Shown here: positions 1 through 8,906 of the stretch, one piece after another
How the letters are laid out: every line of letters begins with the position of its first letter
How positions within the stretch are numbered: the stretch's first letter is position 1
NCBI GenBank assembly: GCA_041071465.1
Contig: CP163498.1
Span: 3,366,001-3,430,000 of the forward strand
Direction of reading: 5' to 3'
DNA length: 64,000 nt
Source: Pseudomonas putida
Lineage (GTDB): Bacteria > Pseudomonadota > Gammaproteobacteria > Pseudomonadales > Pseudomonadaceae
Program-made: the position numbers and the translations under genes
Notes under the pieces: generated by a model
What the model was told of the DNA's origin: nothing
The model's database searches: none
Seen by the model: the letters and a program-made list of their open reading frames with translations, nothing else

Positions 1-2597
1 CGGGTAAGGTCGCGGTACTCGACACTGGCGCCCAGGCTGGCAGACCAGTTGTCACGGCTTTGCTCATGTTCCTGGGTATCCTGCAGCGCGCGGTTATCGA
101 TGCGTTCGGCGGTCACCTGCAGGGAGTTGCCGGCCTCGACGTGCGCGGTCTCGGTGAGCAGTGCATCACTGCGCAATTTCAGATCGCCGCTGGCCTGCAA
201 CGCGCTGCGCTGCACCTTGCTCTCGCGCTCGGTCTGCACCTCACGGTTGTGATGGCCTTCGAACAAACTGCCCAAGCGGTCGATGCCGCCGGTTACCGTC
301 AACCCGCCACCGCTATGGGTGGTAGTGGTGGTCGCGTCACGCTCATTACGGGCCGCACCCAGCGTCACTTCCTGAGCCTGTACGTCGAGGTCGCCGGCAG
401 TGGCCTGGACCTTGCTGCCCTTGACCTGCAGGTGCGCGCCACTGTTCATGCCCACCGAGGCGCCCTTAAGCTCACTGGCAACCTGGTGGGTGGTGCGCTG
501 CTTGCTGGTGCTGTTGGCGACCTCATATGCCACGCCAGCCGCGTACTGGCGGGATTCTGGCTTGCCATCCTCGGCTTCCTGGGTTTGCCTGGCGCTGGCC
601 GTGAAGCCGCGTTGCTGGTCGCGGGTTTCGCGTTCATCGACCGATTGTGCACTGCCAATCAGCAGGTCGCCTTTGGCCTCCACTTGCAGGTGTTTGCCCG
701 CTTCGACCTTGGCGCCCTGAATGCGCAATTCTTCGGCACTGGCCAGGCGCAGGTTGCTGGCCGAGCTGACGTCGCTGACCAGCACCTGCTGTTTGCGGTC
801 TGTACCTTCGTGTTCGCTGCCAATCAGGCCGAACAGTTTGCTGTCGCTGGAGCGGTTGGTGGAGGTGCTGCTGGCGTGGTCTGCCTCGATGGCCAGCGAA
901 CCTTTTTCGCTGTAGAGCACGGCGTCCTGCTTGCCGTGCACGCTGCTGCCGGTGATAGCGACCTGCTCGGCAGCCACGGTGAGCTTGCCCTCGCTGGCGA
1001 CCGTGCTGCCTGCAACGGCCTTGCCCTCGGTGTCCTTGCCTTGGCGATCACCAAAGAAGGTGCCCGATACCAGGTCGCCGCGATAGTCGCGTTTGGTTCC
1101 GCGTTCCTGCAATGTGGTGGTGCCGATGTCTGCCTGTTTTGCCTGGATGGCCAAATCGCCGCGGCTGTGCAGGCTGCTGCCTTGCACATCGAGCTTGCCG
1201 CTTGCCTTGATCGCCATGTGCTTGGCGCCGAGCGTACTGCCCTTTGCGGTTTCCTTGAGCTGGTCGGTATCGCTGTCACCGCGCCATAAATCCTTGCGGT
1301 GGCGCACCTGCTCTTCAGTGCGCTGGCTATCGATGCCGGCCACGATGTCCAGGCCGGCGCCACTGTCGACGATCAGCTCGTTGCCTGCGTCCACCTTTGC
1401 TGCAGCCAGGCGCATGTCCTCGCCAGACTGCAACAGCACGCTGTCGCTGCCCTGCAATTGACTGCCCTGCTGCTGTTGGTGAGTGGTGGTGGTTTTGCGG
1501 CTGTAGGTTTCGCGGGTGATGAACAAGAACTTCTTGTTCCAGCTGTCGTTGTTGTGCTCGATGTGCTTGCGGGTCTGGGCGTCCAGTGTGAGCTTCTTGC
1601 CGGCGCGGGCTTCGATGCTTGCGGCCTGGCCGTTGACCGCATCAAGTATCAGGTCATCGGCAGCGGTGAGTTTCAGTGTACCGCGCTCGCTACGTAGCTC
1701 GGTGGGGTTGTCGACGTTGCCGCTGATATGCAAACCGCCTGCCGATTGGATGTCGACGCCCTCGGTGCCCATGACCTGTGATGCCCCCATGCGCACTCCC
1801 GCGCCTTCGGCAGTGCTCACCACACGGATACGCCCAGCGCGCATTGCACCGAACAGGCTGGCATCAATGCTCGAAGAGGGGCTGGGCAGGTGTTCCACAA
1901 CGTCGCCACTGCGACTGTCCACACGGTTGCGACCAACCGTGATGTTGAGCGCTTCGCCGGCCGTGAGCAGGCCTTTGCTGTCCACGCGCGGTGCAATCAG
2001 CTCGAGCGCGCCACTGGCATTGCTCTGGCCATTTTCCAGTACCTGGAGGGTGCTGCTGGCCGTGAGTGTGTCCAGGTATTTGAGCTGCTGCTCTTCGAAA
2101 GCCGGGGTTCCCACCACGAAGCCAGCACGGGTGGTGTTGATGAAGCTGCCGCCATTGAGGGTGATGCCATTGGGGTTGGCCAGGATGTAGTCGGCCGGGC
2201 GCCCGAAGATTTCCTGTGGCCCTTCGATCAAGGAGGCGTTGCGGCTGACCACTTCGTTGAGGATGGTCGAGGCGGCCTGGCCCTGAAACTGCGGGTTGGC
2301 CGCCAGGGCACCGGCCAGCTGCGACCGCCCGGCCTCGGTGGCGTTGTTCAACACCAAGCCAGGGGTGCCAACGTTGTAGTCGATGAACTGGTTGTGCGAC
2401 AGCCCGCTGGCGTTGGGCGGCACGATGTCGATGACCGGTACCCCATGGCCGTTGTGGATGATCGGGGTGCCTGCCGGGCCGGCTGTTGCATCCAGGCCGT
2501 TCTGGGCCAGAGCGGCGCTGGGGCCCAGCAACGTGAGGAAGATGGACCAGCGCAAGATATTTGGGCGGATAGGTGGTAACTGCGAGAGTGTTTGCAT
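1..2597 (-). CDS. Two-partner secretion exoprotein (TpsA / filamentous haemagglutinin, CdiA-like), N-terminal part
   Basis: Partial gene: the frame is open from an ATG at 2597 to the window edge, giving 865 residues with the C-terminus missing. A long signal peptide with an extended N-region (about residues 1-32, ending ALAQNG) is followed by a TPS/haemagglutination-activity domain (about 33-275) with the conserved NPNG motif in ILANPNGITL. After this come beta-helix repeats rich in GxLxLxA-type strands, as in filamentous haemagglutinins. The protein should be exported by Sec and moved across the outer membrane by the TpsB encoded 27 bases upstream. The missing C-terminus decides whether this is a contact-dependent inhibition toxin (CdiA), an adhesin or a haemolysin. 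The start follows a purine-rich AAAGAGAACGAG stretch. I found no internal stop or frameshift in the visible part. Confidence 0.9.
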   Translation of the reverse strand, partial: MQTLSQLPPIRPNILRWSIFLTLLGPSAALAQNGLDATAGPAGTPIIHNGHGVPVIDIVPPNASGLSHNQFIDYNVGTPGLVLNNATEAGRSQLAGALAANPQFQGQAASTILNEVVSRNASLIEGPQEIFGRPADYILANPNGITLNGGSFINTTRAGFVVGTPAFEEQQLKYLDTLTASSTLQVLENGQSNASGALELIAPRVDSKGLLTAGEALNITVGRNRVDSRSGDVVEHLPSPSSSIDASLFGAMRAGRIRVVSTAEGAGVRMGASQVMGTEGVDIQSAGGLHISGNVDNPTELRSERGTLKLTAADDLILDAVNGQAASIEARAGKKLTLDAQTRKHIEHNNDSWNKKFLFITRETYSRKTTTTHQQQQGSQLQGSDSVLLQSGEDMRLAAAKVDAGNELIVDSGAGLDIVAGIDSQRTEEQVRHRKDLWRGDSDTDQLKETAKGSTLGAKHMAIKASGKLDVQGSSLHSRGDLAIQAKQADIGTTTLQERGTKRDYRGDLVSGTFFGDRQGKDTEGKAVAGSTVASEGKLTVAAEQVAITGSSVHGKQDAVLYSEKGSLAIEADHASSTSTNRSSDSKLFGLIGSEHEGTDRKQQVLVSDVSSASNLRLASAEELRIQGAKVEAGKHLQVEAKGDLLIGSAQSVDERETRDQQRGFTASARQTQEAEDGKPESRQYAAGVAYEVANSTSKQRTTHQVASELKGASVGMNSGAHLQVKGSKVQATAGDLDVQAQEVTLGAARNERDATTTTTHSGGGLTVTGGIDRLGSLFEGHHNREVQTERESKVQRSALQASGDLKLRSDALLTETAHVEAGNSLQVTAERIDNRALQDTQEHEQSRDNWSASLGASVEYRDLT

Positions 2598-2624
2598 TTT
2601 CTCGTTCTCTTTGTTGTGGGTGAA

Positions 2625-4307
2625 TCAGATGTTCAGGGTCCAGTCCATTACCCAGAAGCCGGGCTCCAGCAGTGGGCGGGGCAGGTCGCTGGTGTACAAG
2701 GCGCGTTGATAGTCCAGGCGCAGGCGACTGCCGGGCAGGCTCAGTTCCAGCCCAGCGGCGGCCCCGGCCAGGCGCTGTGACGGTTTGCCTTCGGCCGTGC
2801 GGGCCCAGCCCAGGTCCAGGCCGATGTAGGGGCGTACCTCGATGGGATAGGCCCAGGTCAGGGGCAGCGGTTGGCTGAGCGTGTTGCGCCAAACCGCGCT
2901 GCTGGCGCCGGAGTAGGTGCGCTGGCGAAAGCCGCGCACAGCCGAGTCGTCACTGACCAGCAACTGTTCGACGGCAGGCAAGGGGTCATGGCTGTACTGC
3001 ACACCCAGCTCGCTCTGCCAGCGCCACGGGGCAGGGGCCGGGCCCTGACGCAAATGCAGCAGGTTGGCGCGGTACTTGCGAAAGTTCGGGCGCAGGCGTT
3101 GCGCACCCAGCGGCGAGCGGTCAGCGCCCAGGGCGTCGATGCCTTGAGCAACCCCGAAGTAGCCATTCCACAAGCCCTCTTCGAGCCACAACAGGTTGAT
3201 ACCGGCCTCTACCGAGGCCAGTGTCGGGCTCTGCTGGACGATGACCGCGCCAGCGCTGCGGTTGATCAGTTGCTTGCGGTCCAGGCGGATGCTGGCGCTG
3301 AGCATGCCTTGCTGGTTGCGCCACAACACCCGCTCGACACTCAGGCCCTGGTAACTGCTGCTGCCGTCGGCCGCCTTGTCGCTGTGGGGAAGTGGCGCCC
3401 GGTAGCGTAGCTGGCTGGCGCTGAGCGCAACGGTCCAGGCGCCGTAGGGGATGCTGTAGTACAGCGACACACCCTGGCTTTGCCCAGGCGCTTCGAGCAC
3501 CGTTGTGGTCATCGACAGGCGCAGGTCGTCATTGATGCCCAAAGGGCTGTCCAGGCCAATGCCGAGGTTGATGCGGTGGCGGCCGGTCAATTCGCTGCCA
3601 CGGTTGTCGAAGCGGCTGTCCAGGTGCCAGCGTGAAGCCACTTTGTGTGGCTGCACGACAACGCGGGTACCGCCCTGCAGTTCGCCGGGCAGCAGAGCGG
3701 CACCCAGCTCGTAGGCGCGCAGGCGGTTGAGTTGGTCCAGGCCTTGCTCAAGGTCCGGCAGGTACAGGGGCTGCCCAAGCAGGCCGGGGAATGCATTGGC
3801 GAGGGACAAGGGTAGGTCGGGGCCTGCCAGTTCAATGGACTCGACAAAGCCTTCGACAATGACGATATCCAACGGTGCACCGTCTTCTGGCAGTTGCCGC
3901 AGGTAAGGCCGGCTGGTCGGGTAGCCGGCCTGCACGTAGCGCAGGGTGATGGCTTTCAGTAGCCGGTTGATGTCGGCGATGCCCATGCAGGCAGGGGTGA
4001 GGGCACGGATGGTTGGCGCCAGCGCTGGGTTCGAAAGCTGCTGGTTGCCGGCCACGCGCACGCCATCGACGGCCCAGCAGCGAGCGTGGTGCGGGAGGGC
4101 GGCAGTGGTGTCGCTGGGGGCGGTTGGGGCGGGTATACGCTGCCAGCGCTCAAGACGCTGCTGTTGCTCCAGCTGTCGCAGCCCATGCTGTTGGTCGCGC
4201 AACTGCTGGCTGGCTGGGTCGTCGGCCAGCGCCTGGGTGATGGACAGCACGCCTGACAGGCAAAAGGCTGGCAGCCAACGGGCGATGCGGTGAATCAGGC
4301 ACGGCAT
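2625..4307 (-). CDS. TpsB outer-membrane transporter (ShlB/FhaC/HecB family, POTRA domain)
   Basis: A 560-residue outer-membrane beta-barrel transporter for the adjacent TpsA. It has a signal peptide (about residues 1-28), a Gln-rich region (about 33-60), a POTRA_2 domain (about 75-145, with the NRLLKAITLRYVQAGY helix) and a ShlB-type barrel to the C-terminus. The VRGF motif of the Omp85/TpsB superfamily is present in DDSAVRGFRQ. Length fits the family. I chose the ATG at 4307 because GCGGGGTG lies just upstream; an in-frame TTG at 4322 is possible but less likely. It is the promoter-proximal gene of a tpsB-tpsA operon, an order shared with many CDI and haemolysin loci. Confidence 0.92.
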   Translation of the reverse strand: MPCLIHRIARWLPAFCLSGVLSITQALADDPASQQLRDQQHGLRQLEQQQRLERWQRIPAPTAPSDTTAALPHHARCWAVDGVRVAGNQQLSNPALAPTIRALTPACMGIADINRLLKAITLRYVQAGYPTSRPYLRQLPEDGAPLDIVIVEGFVESIELAGPDLPLSLANAFPGLLGQPLYLPDLEQGLDQLNRLRAYELGAALLPGELQGGTRVVVQPHKVASRWHLDSRFDNRGSELTGRHRINLGIGLDSPLGINDDLRLSMTTTVLEAPGQSQGVSLYYSIPYGAWTVALSASQLRYRAPLPHSDKAADGSSSYQGLSVERVLWRNQQGMLSASIRLDRKQLINRSAGAVIVQQSPTLASVEAGINLLWLEEGLWNGYFGVAQGIDALGADRSPLGAQRLRPNFRKYRANLLHLRQGPAPAPWRWQSELGVQYSHDPLPAVEQLLVSDDSAVRGFRQRTYSGASSAVWRNTLSQPLPLTWAYPIEVRPYIGLDLGWARTAEGKPSQRLAGAAAGLELSLPGSRLRLDYQRALYTSDLPRPLLEPGFWVMDWTLNI

Positions 4308-4467
4308 TGAAGCACCCCGCAAATGATGTACGGTTTTCGTACTCGTCTGCGTGGATGCTAAGAATTAAGTCATTCGCCTGGATGCAGTACCCTGCCTAAG
4401 CGCTTGTCAGGCAAGTTCTCGCAAAGTCGCGGGAAGATTCCTACAACCTTTGCTGGAAGGCCCTATA

Positions 4468-5022
4468 TCAGGGCCGGATCTCGATCAGCGTCCCATCGCG
4501 TACCAGTTCCCATACTTCCTGCATGTCGCGGTTACGCATGGCAATGCAGCCATCGGTCCAGTCCAGGGTATGGAAGTACCATTCCGGGTATTCATCGTTG
4601 ATCGGCGTGCCATGGATCATGATCATGCTGCCGGCACTCACCCCTTCACGGGTAGCGCGGGCGGCATCGCTGATGTTCGGGTAGTTGATGTGCATGGCCA
4701 GGTTGAAGCGGTCGCTCTGCTTGCGCCAGTCCAGCCAGTACAAACCCTCGGGGGTTTTCTTGTCGCCCTCGCGCTCCTTGGCGCCCTTGGGCTGCTTGCC
4801 AAGCGAGATACGGTAGGTTTTCAGCGGCTCGCCACGGCTGATCAACTGCAGGCGGCGCTCGGACTTGATTACCAGCACCTTGTCGATCAACGGCTGCATG
4901 GCCTGCTGCGAAGGCGAGGGCGTTTGCGCTGCCGGCACGGGCTTGCGGATGATGGTCTCGGTGAAGGCCGCTTGGGACACCGAGGTAACGCAAAGGCAGA
5001 AAAGGGCAAGCAACCAGCGCAT
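4468..5022 (-). CDS. L,D-transpeptidase family protein (YkuD domain)
   Basis: A 184-residue exported protein with a cleavable signal peptide (about 1-19, ending SQAAF). It is followed by a YkuD catalytic domain (about 47-184). The HGTP motif at His137 and the catalytic DWTDGCIAM at Cys159 are both present, so it should be active. Enzymes of this family make 3-3 cross-links in peptidoglycan or attach lipoproteins to it in the periplasm; family membership does not decide which. It lies on the same strand as tpsBA but is separated from tpsB by 160 bases, so it probably has its own transcript. No LysM domain is visible, unlike the ErfK/YbiS type. Confidence 0.88.
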   Translation of the reverse strand: MRWLLALFCLCVTSVSQAAFTETIIRKPVPAAQTPSPSQQAMQPLIDKVLVIKSERRLQLISRGEPLKTYRISLGKQPKGAKEREGDKKTPEGLYWLDWRKQSDRFNLAMHINYPNISDAARATREGVSAGSMIMIHGTPINDEYPEWYFHTLDWTDGCIAMRNRDMQEVWELVRDGTLIEIRP

Positions 5023-5047
5023 GTAACGGTATCCCTGAAGGCTTCTT

Positions 5048-5605
5048 CTATGTAGAGGTGGTGGTCGTGACGCTCATCGGCGGCAGGTATTCATGACCTA
5101 TGGGGTAATGCTGCCCGAGGCGGTCGCGATAGTAGCATTCTAGTGTGCGCGTGACGGTGCGGAAAGCCAGCTCGCCCCACGGTATCTCATGTTCTTCGAA
5201 CAAGCGCACCTCCAGGCTTTCGACACCGACGGCGAAGTCCAGGTCCGTCAATTCGGCGCGGAAGAACACATGCACCTGGTTGATGTGCGGCAAATCGAAC
5301 AGTTGATACAGCGACGTTGGCCCGACCCTGGCGCAGGCTTCCTCGACGGTTTCGCGACGGGCGGCCTGGTCGAGGGTTTCGCCGTTTTCCATGAAACCGG
5401 CGGGCAGGGTCCAGAAGCCCCGACGCGGCTCGATGGCGCGCCGGCACAGCAGCACCTGGCTGCCCCAGGTCGGCAATACACCGGCAACGATATTGGGGTT
5501 TTGGTAGTGGATGGTCTGGCAAGACTCGCAGACATACCGCAGGCGGCTGTCGCCCTGGGGGATCTGTTGAGTGACCGGTTGGCCGCACGCGCTGCAGAAT
5601 TTCAT
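5048..5605 (-). CDS. NUDIX hydrolase with N-terminal zinc ribbon
   Basis: A 185-residue protein. Four cysteines (C4, C7, C26, C29) form a CxxC...CxxC zinc ribbon. A NUDIX domain follows, with the box GFMENGETLDQAARRETVEE close to the consensus Gx5Ex7REUxEExGU. The fold resembles NADH pyrophosphatase NudC, but the protein is shorter and lacks the SQPWPFP signature, so the substrate is unknown. The frame extends upstream to 5701, but the ATG at 5605 starts directly at the zinc ribbon and is preferred. It is transcribed divergently from a second NUDIX gene at 5729. Confidence 0.85.
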   Translation of the reverse strand: MKFCSACGQPVTQQIPQGDSRLRYVCESCQTIHYQNPNIVAGVLPTWGSQVLLCRRAIEPRRGFWTLPAGFMENGETLDQAARRETVEEACARVGPTSLYQLFDLPHINQVHVFFRAELTDLDFAVGVESLEVRLFEEHEIPWGELAFRTVTRTLECYYRDRLGQHYPIGHEYLPPMSVTTTTST

Positions 5606-5728
5606 GTGTAGATCCTTATGTTCACGGCTATCTTGGCGCGGCCACCGTGCCGCCGCAAGCGCTGGGGCTTGGGTGCTTCGCGGCTTTCGTGCATCATGCA
5701 AGACAGGCCTTGGACATGAGCGTGCGCA

Positions 5729-6328
5729 ATGCTGGACGAGCTACTTCGCCGAATGAGCAACCATCACCCCGCATCACTGGAAACCGACCGACGGTTTCCC
5801 GAAGCGGCGGTTCTCTTGCCCATTACCCGCAGCGAAGCGCCCGAACTGGTATTGACCCTGCGCGCCAAGGGGCTGTCTACCCACGGCGGTGAAGTCGCCT
5901 TTCCCGGTGGTCGGCGTGACCCGGAAGACCCAGACCTGGTATTTACCGCCCTGCGTGAAGCCGAGGAAGAGATCGGCCTGCCGCCTGGCCTGGTAGAGGT
6001 GATCGGCCCGCTCAGCCCGCTTATTTCACTGCATGGCCTGAAAGTGACACCATTCGTCGGGCTTATCCCCGACTTCGTCGAATACCGCGCCAACGACGCC
6101 GAAATCGCGGCAGTATTCACCGTACCGCTGGAGTTCTTCCGGCAGGACCCGCGTGACCATACCCACCGTATCGATTACCAGGGACGTAGCTGGTATGTGC
6201 CAAGCTATCGCTACGGTGAATACAAGATCTGGGGGTTGTCGGCGATCATGATCGTCGAGCTGGTCAACGTGCTGTTCGATGCCGGCATCAGCTTGCACCA
6301 GCCCCCTGAGCGTTACATCAAAAACTGA
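5729..6328 (+). CDS. NUDIX hydrolase, probable CoA pyrophosphatase
   Basis: A 199-residue NUDIX protein. It carries the CoA-pyrophosphatase (UPF0035) pattern before the NUDIX helix, seen here as STHGGEVAFPGG, and the NUDIX core REAEEEIGL. Family members split coenzyme A or its oxidised forms to phosphopantetheine and 3',5'-ADP. It is the first gene of an apparent co-directional group with the carbonic anhydrase homologue 44 bases downstream and DUF1289. I prefer the ATG at 5729 because homologues start with MLDELLRR; the ATG at 5753 is an alternative. Confidence 0.87.
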   Translation: MLDELLRRMSNHHPASLETDRRFPEAAVLLPITRSEAPELVLTLRAKGLSTHGGEVAFPGGRRDPEDPDLVFTALREAEEEIGLPPGLVEVIGPLSPLISLHGLKVTPFVGLIPDFVEYRANDAEIAAVFTVPLEFFRQDPRDHTHRIDYQGRSWYVPSYRYGEYKIWGLSAIMIVELVNVLFDAGISLHQPPERYIKN

Positions 6329-6372
6329 ACGGGGCCTACCCCGTCGTCTGCGTTGCAGCCTGAGGAGCGTTC

Positions 6373-6897
6373 ATGAAATACCGCCTGGGTAACCTGCGCG
6401 TCGAAACCCACCCCACCAGTTGGGCTGCCCCCAATGCCACGCTGATTGGCAACGTGCGCCTGCAAGCCGATGCCAGCGTGTGGTTCGGCGCGGTGCTGCG
6501 CGGCGATAACGAGCTGATCGACATCGGCGAGGGCAGCAACGTGCAAGATGGCACGGTAATGCACACCGACATGGGCTCACCGCTGACCTTGGGCAAGGGG
6601 GTGACCGTTGGTCACAACGCCATGTTGCATGGCTGCACGGTAGGCGACTACAGCCTGGTGGGTATCAATGCCGTCATCCTTAATGGTGCGCGCATTGGCA
6701 AGCACTGCATCATCGGCGCCAATGCACTGATCCCCGAGGGCAAGGAAATTCCAGACGGTTCGCTGGTGATGGGCTCGCCGGGCAAGGTCGTGCGCGAATT
6801 GACCGAGCAGCAGAAGCGCATGCTGGAAGCCAGCGCCGCGCATTACGTGCACAATGCCCAGCGTTATGCACGTGAGTTGGTGGTTGATGATGAGTGA
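6373..6897 (+). CDS. Gamma-class carbonic anhydrase family protein (YrdA-like)
   Basis: A 174-residue left-handed beta-helix protein built from hexapeptide repeats. It has the three histidines expected to bind metal (H64 in VMHTD, H81 and H86 in VGHNAMLHG). This is the YrdA/CaiE/PaaY-like subgroup, which is trimeric; activity as a carbonic anhydrase varies between members and cannot be judged here. An SD-like GAGGAG lies just upstream of the ATG. Its end overlaps the start of the DUF1289 gene, so the two are probably translated together. Confidence 0.88.
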   Translation: MKYRLGNLRVETHPTSWAAPNATLIGNVRLQADASVWFGAVLRGDNELIDIGEGSNVQDGTVMHTDMGSPLTLGKGVTVGHNAMLHGCTVGDYSLVGINAVILNGARIGKHCIIGANALIPEGKEIPDGSLVMGSPGKVVRELTEQQKRMLEASAAHYVHNAQRYARELVVDDE

Positions 6898-7084
6898 AAG
6901 GGTAGAGCGGCCGGTGGCCTCGCCGTGCGTCAGCATTTGCGCGCTGGATGAGCAGGATATCTGCACCGGGTGCCAGCGTACCGTGGCCGAAATCGGCCGC
7001 TGGGGGCGGATGGACAATGACGAGCGCCGGGCGGTGCTGAAGTTGTGCCATGAGCGCGCAGTACAAGCCGGGCTCGTCCTCTAG
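6887..7084 (+). CDS. DUF1289 domain-containing small protein
   Basis: A 65-residue protein with the DUF1289 pattern SPCVSIC...DICTGC...EIGRW, containing four cysteines likely to bind metal. Function is unknown. Its start overlaps the end of the carbonic-anhydrase-like gene; tandem ATGs at 6887 and 6890 are both possible. In other proteobacteria the domain is often encoded next to metabolic genes, which gives no clear role here. Confidence 0.8.
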   Translation: MMSERVERPVASPCVSICALDEQDICTGCQRTVAEIGRWGRMDNDERRAVLKLCHERAVQAGLVL

Positions 7085-7148
7085 GCGCGGCGTTGCCTGT
7101 CGAGGGGGCTAGCGGTACTCTGTAGGGCTTGCCCACAGATGACCCGCC

Positions 7149-7616
7149 ATGTTCTATCTGATTGCCTATATCAGCAGCGTAGTGCTGATCAACTACGCCT
7201 TCTCCAGTGCCCCGCACCTGGACATCATCTGGTCTGCCTGGGGCGGCCTGGTATTCATCCTGCGCGACATGGTGCAGACCCGCTTCGGTCACGGTGCCCT
7301 GGTCGCCATGCTGGTGGCGCTGGTGCTGTCGTATGTCACTTCCGAGCCGGCCATCGCGCTGGCCAGTGCCACTGCGTTCTTCATCTCCGAGCTGATCGAC
7401 TGGCTGGTGTTCAGCATCACCCGTCGGCCGCTGCGCGATCGCCTGTGGCTGAGCTCGGCGCTGAGTATTCCGGTGGACACCTTCATCTTCTTCGGCATGA
7501 TCGGGGCCTTGACCCCGGCGGTGGTCGGCACGGCCATGGCCTCGAAGTTCGCCGGTGTCACCGCCGTGTGGCTGGCCATGGCATTTCGCGCCCGGCGGGC
7601 TGCCGTCGCGGGTTGA
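7149..7616 (+). CDS. VUT-family (YhhQ-like) integral membrane protein
   Basis: A 155-residue protein with about five hydrophobic membrane segments. Signatures resembling the queuosine-precursor transporter family are FILRDMVQTRFG, FFISELIDWLVFS and SIPVDTFIFF. It is shorter than typical YhhQ proteins (about 220 residues). A transport role for preQ0/preQ1 or a similar compound is an inference from the family. It precedes purT by 76 bases but purT has its own leader, so co-transcription is uncertain. Confidence 0.75.
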   Translation: MFYLIAYISSVVLINYAFSSAPHLDIIWSAWGGLVFILRDMVQTRFGHGALVAMLVALVLSYVTSEPAIALASATAFFISELIDWLVFSITRRPLRDRLWLSSALSIPVDTFIFFGMIGALTPAVVGTAMASKFAGVTAVWLAMAFRARRAAVAG

Positions 7617-7621
7617 TGGTG

Positions 7622-7670
7622 TAGAATAGCGGTCCTTTTTCAGCGGGCCACACCAAGCCTGGTGCGGCCC
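7622..7670 (+). promoter_or_regulatory. purT leader: -10-like hexamer and strong 5'-UTR hairpin
   Basis: TAGAAT at 7622-7627 resembles a -10 box. Eighteen bases further, 7645-7655 (GGGCCACACCA) pairs with 7660-7670 (TGGTGCGGCCC) around the loop AGCC, with one mismatch. The hairpin lies 22 bases before the purT ATG and has no U-run after it, so it does not look like a simple terminator. A regulatory role is inference. Confidence 0.4.
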
Positions 7671-7692
7671 CGGATGCCTTCGAGGACCTGAA

Positions 7693-8874
7693 ATGACCCG
7701 TATCGGAACCCCATTGTCGCCCACCGCGACCCGTGTACTGCTCTGCGGCTGTGGCGAGCTGGGCAAGGAAGTGGTGATCGAGCTGCAGCGCCTGGGCGTC
7801 GAAGTAATCGCCGTCGACCGTTACGCCAATGCCCCGGCCATGCAGGTGGCGCACCGCAGCCATGTGGTCAACATGCTCGATGGCGTTGCCCTGCGCGCGG
7901 TGATCGAGGCCGAGAAACCGCACTACATCGTTCCGGAAATCGAAGCCATCGCCACCGCCACCCTGGTCGAGCTGGAAAACGAAGGCTTCAACGTAGTACC
8001 GACCGCGCGTGCCACCCAACTGACCATGAACCGCGAAGGCATCCGCCGCCTGGCTGCCGAAGAGCTGGACCTGCCAACCTCGCCGTACCACTTCGCCGAC
8101 ACCTTCGAGGACTACGCCAAGGCCGTTGCCGACGTGGGCTACCCGTGCGTGGTCAAGCCGGTGATGAGCTCGTCGGGTAAGGGCCAGAGCCTGCTGCGCA
8201 GCGATGCCGACCTGCAGAAGTCGTGGGACTACGCCCAGGAAGGCGGCCGCGCTGGCAAAGGCCGGGTGATCGTCGAGGGCTTCATCGACTTCGAATACGA
8301 GATCACCCTGCTGACCGTGCGCCACGTGGGGGGCACCACCTTCCTCGAACCTGTCGGCCACCGTCAGGAGAAGGGCGACTATCAGGAATCCTGGCAGCCA
8401 CAGGCCATGAGCCCCAAGGCGCTGGCTGAGTCGCAGCGCGTGGCCAAGGCGGTCACCGATGCCTTGGGTGGTCGCGGCCTGTTTGGCGTAGAGCTGTTCG
8501 TGAAGGGTGACCAGGTGTGGTTCAGCGAAGTGTCGCCGCGCCCGCATGACACCGGGCTGGTAACCCTGATTTCCCAGGACCTGTCGCAATTCGCCCTGCA
8601 TGCCCGCGCCATTCTTGGCCTGCCGATTCCAGTGGTGCGTCAGTTTGGTCCGTCGGCCTCGGCAGTGATCTTGCCGGAAGGGCAGTCGCAGCAGACCAGC
8701 TTCGCCAACCTGGGGGCGGCGCTGAGCGAGCCCGATACCGCCATTCGCTTGTTTGGCAAGCCGGAAATCAATGGTACCCGCCGTATGGGCGTGTGCCTGG
8801 CGCGTGACGAGTCGGTGGAGCTGGCGCGGGCCAAGGCGACCCGCGCTTCGCAGGCGGTCAAGGTAGAGTTCTGA
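7693..8874 (+). CDS. purT: Formate-dependent phosphoribosylglycinamide formyltransferase (GAR transformylase 2)
   Basis: A 393-residue ATP-grasp enzyme. PurT converts GAR to formyl-GAR using formate and ATP in purine synthesis, as an alternative to the folate-dependent PurN. Visible: an N-terminal PreATP-grasp Rossmann region ([14 protein letters not shown], about 15-30), the ATP-grasp core ([14 protein letters not shown], about 152-165), and the C-terminal [10 protein letters not shown] segment typical of PurT/PurK. Length matches E. coli PurT (392). SD GAGGACC lies 5 bases before the ATG. A bidirectional hairpin terminator follows. Confidence 0.97.
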   Translation: MTRIGTPLSPTATRVLLCGCGELGKEVVIELQRLGVEVIAVDRYANAPAMQVAHRSHVVNMLDGVALRAVIEAEKPHYIVPEIEAIATATLVELENEGFNVVPTARATQLTMNREGIRRLAAEELDLPTSPYHFADTFEDYAKAVADVGYPCVVKPVMSSSGKGQSLLRSDADLQKSWDYAQEGGRAGKGRVIVEGFIDFEYEITLLTVRHVGGTTFLEPVGHRQEKGDYQESWQPQAMSPKALAESQRVAKAVTDALGGRGLFGVELFVKGDQVWFSEVSPRPHDTGLVTLISQDLSQFALHARAILGLPIPVVRQFGPSASAVILPEGQSQQTSFANLGAALSEPDTAIRLFGKPEINGTRRMGVCLARDESVELARAKATRASQAVKVEF

Positions 8875-8881
8875 TTCGACT

Positions 8882-8900
8882 GGGGCCGCAACGCGGCCCC
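8882..8900. terminator. Hairpin terminator between purT and the convergent MFS gene
   Basis: Perfect 8-bp inverted repeat GGGGCCGC (8882-8889) / GCGGCCCC (8893-8900) with loop AAC. It lies between two converging genes, so it can serve both strands. The same hairpin occurs after thrC and after the DUF533 gene. Confidence 0.8.
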
Positions 8901-8906
8901 AATTGC

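Noticed and set aside
60-2579. Plus-strand open frames opposite the TpsA gene
   Set aside because: They are in the register complementary to the TpsA codons, with no domain or ribosome site.
1864-2892. A 342-codon minus-strand frame across the tpsB-tpsA junction
   Set aside because: Out of frame with both recognisable proteins, and the translation is low-complexity Arg/Pro/Gly.
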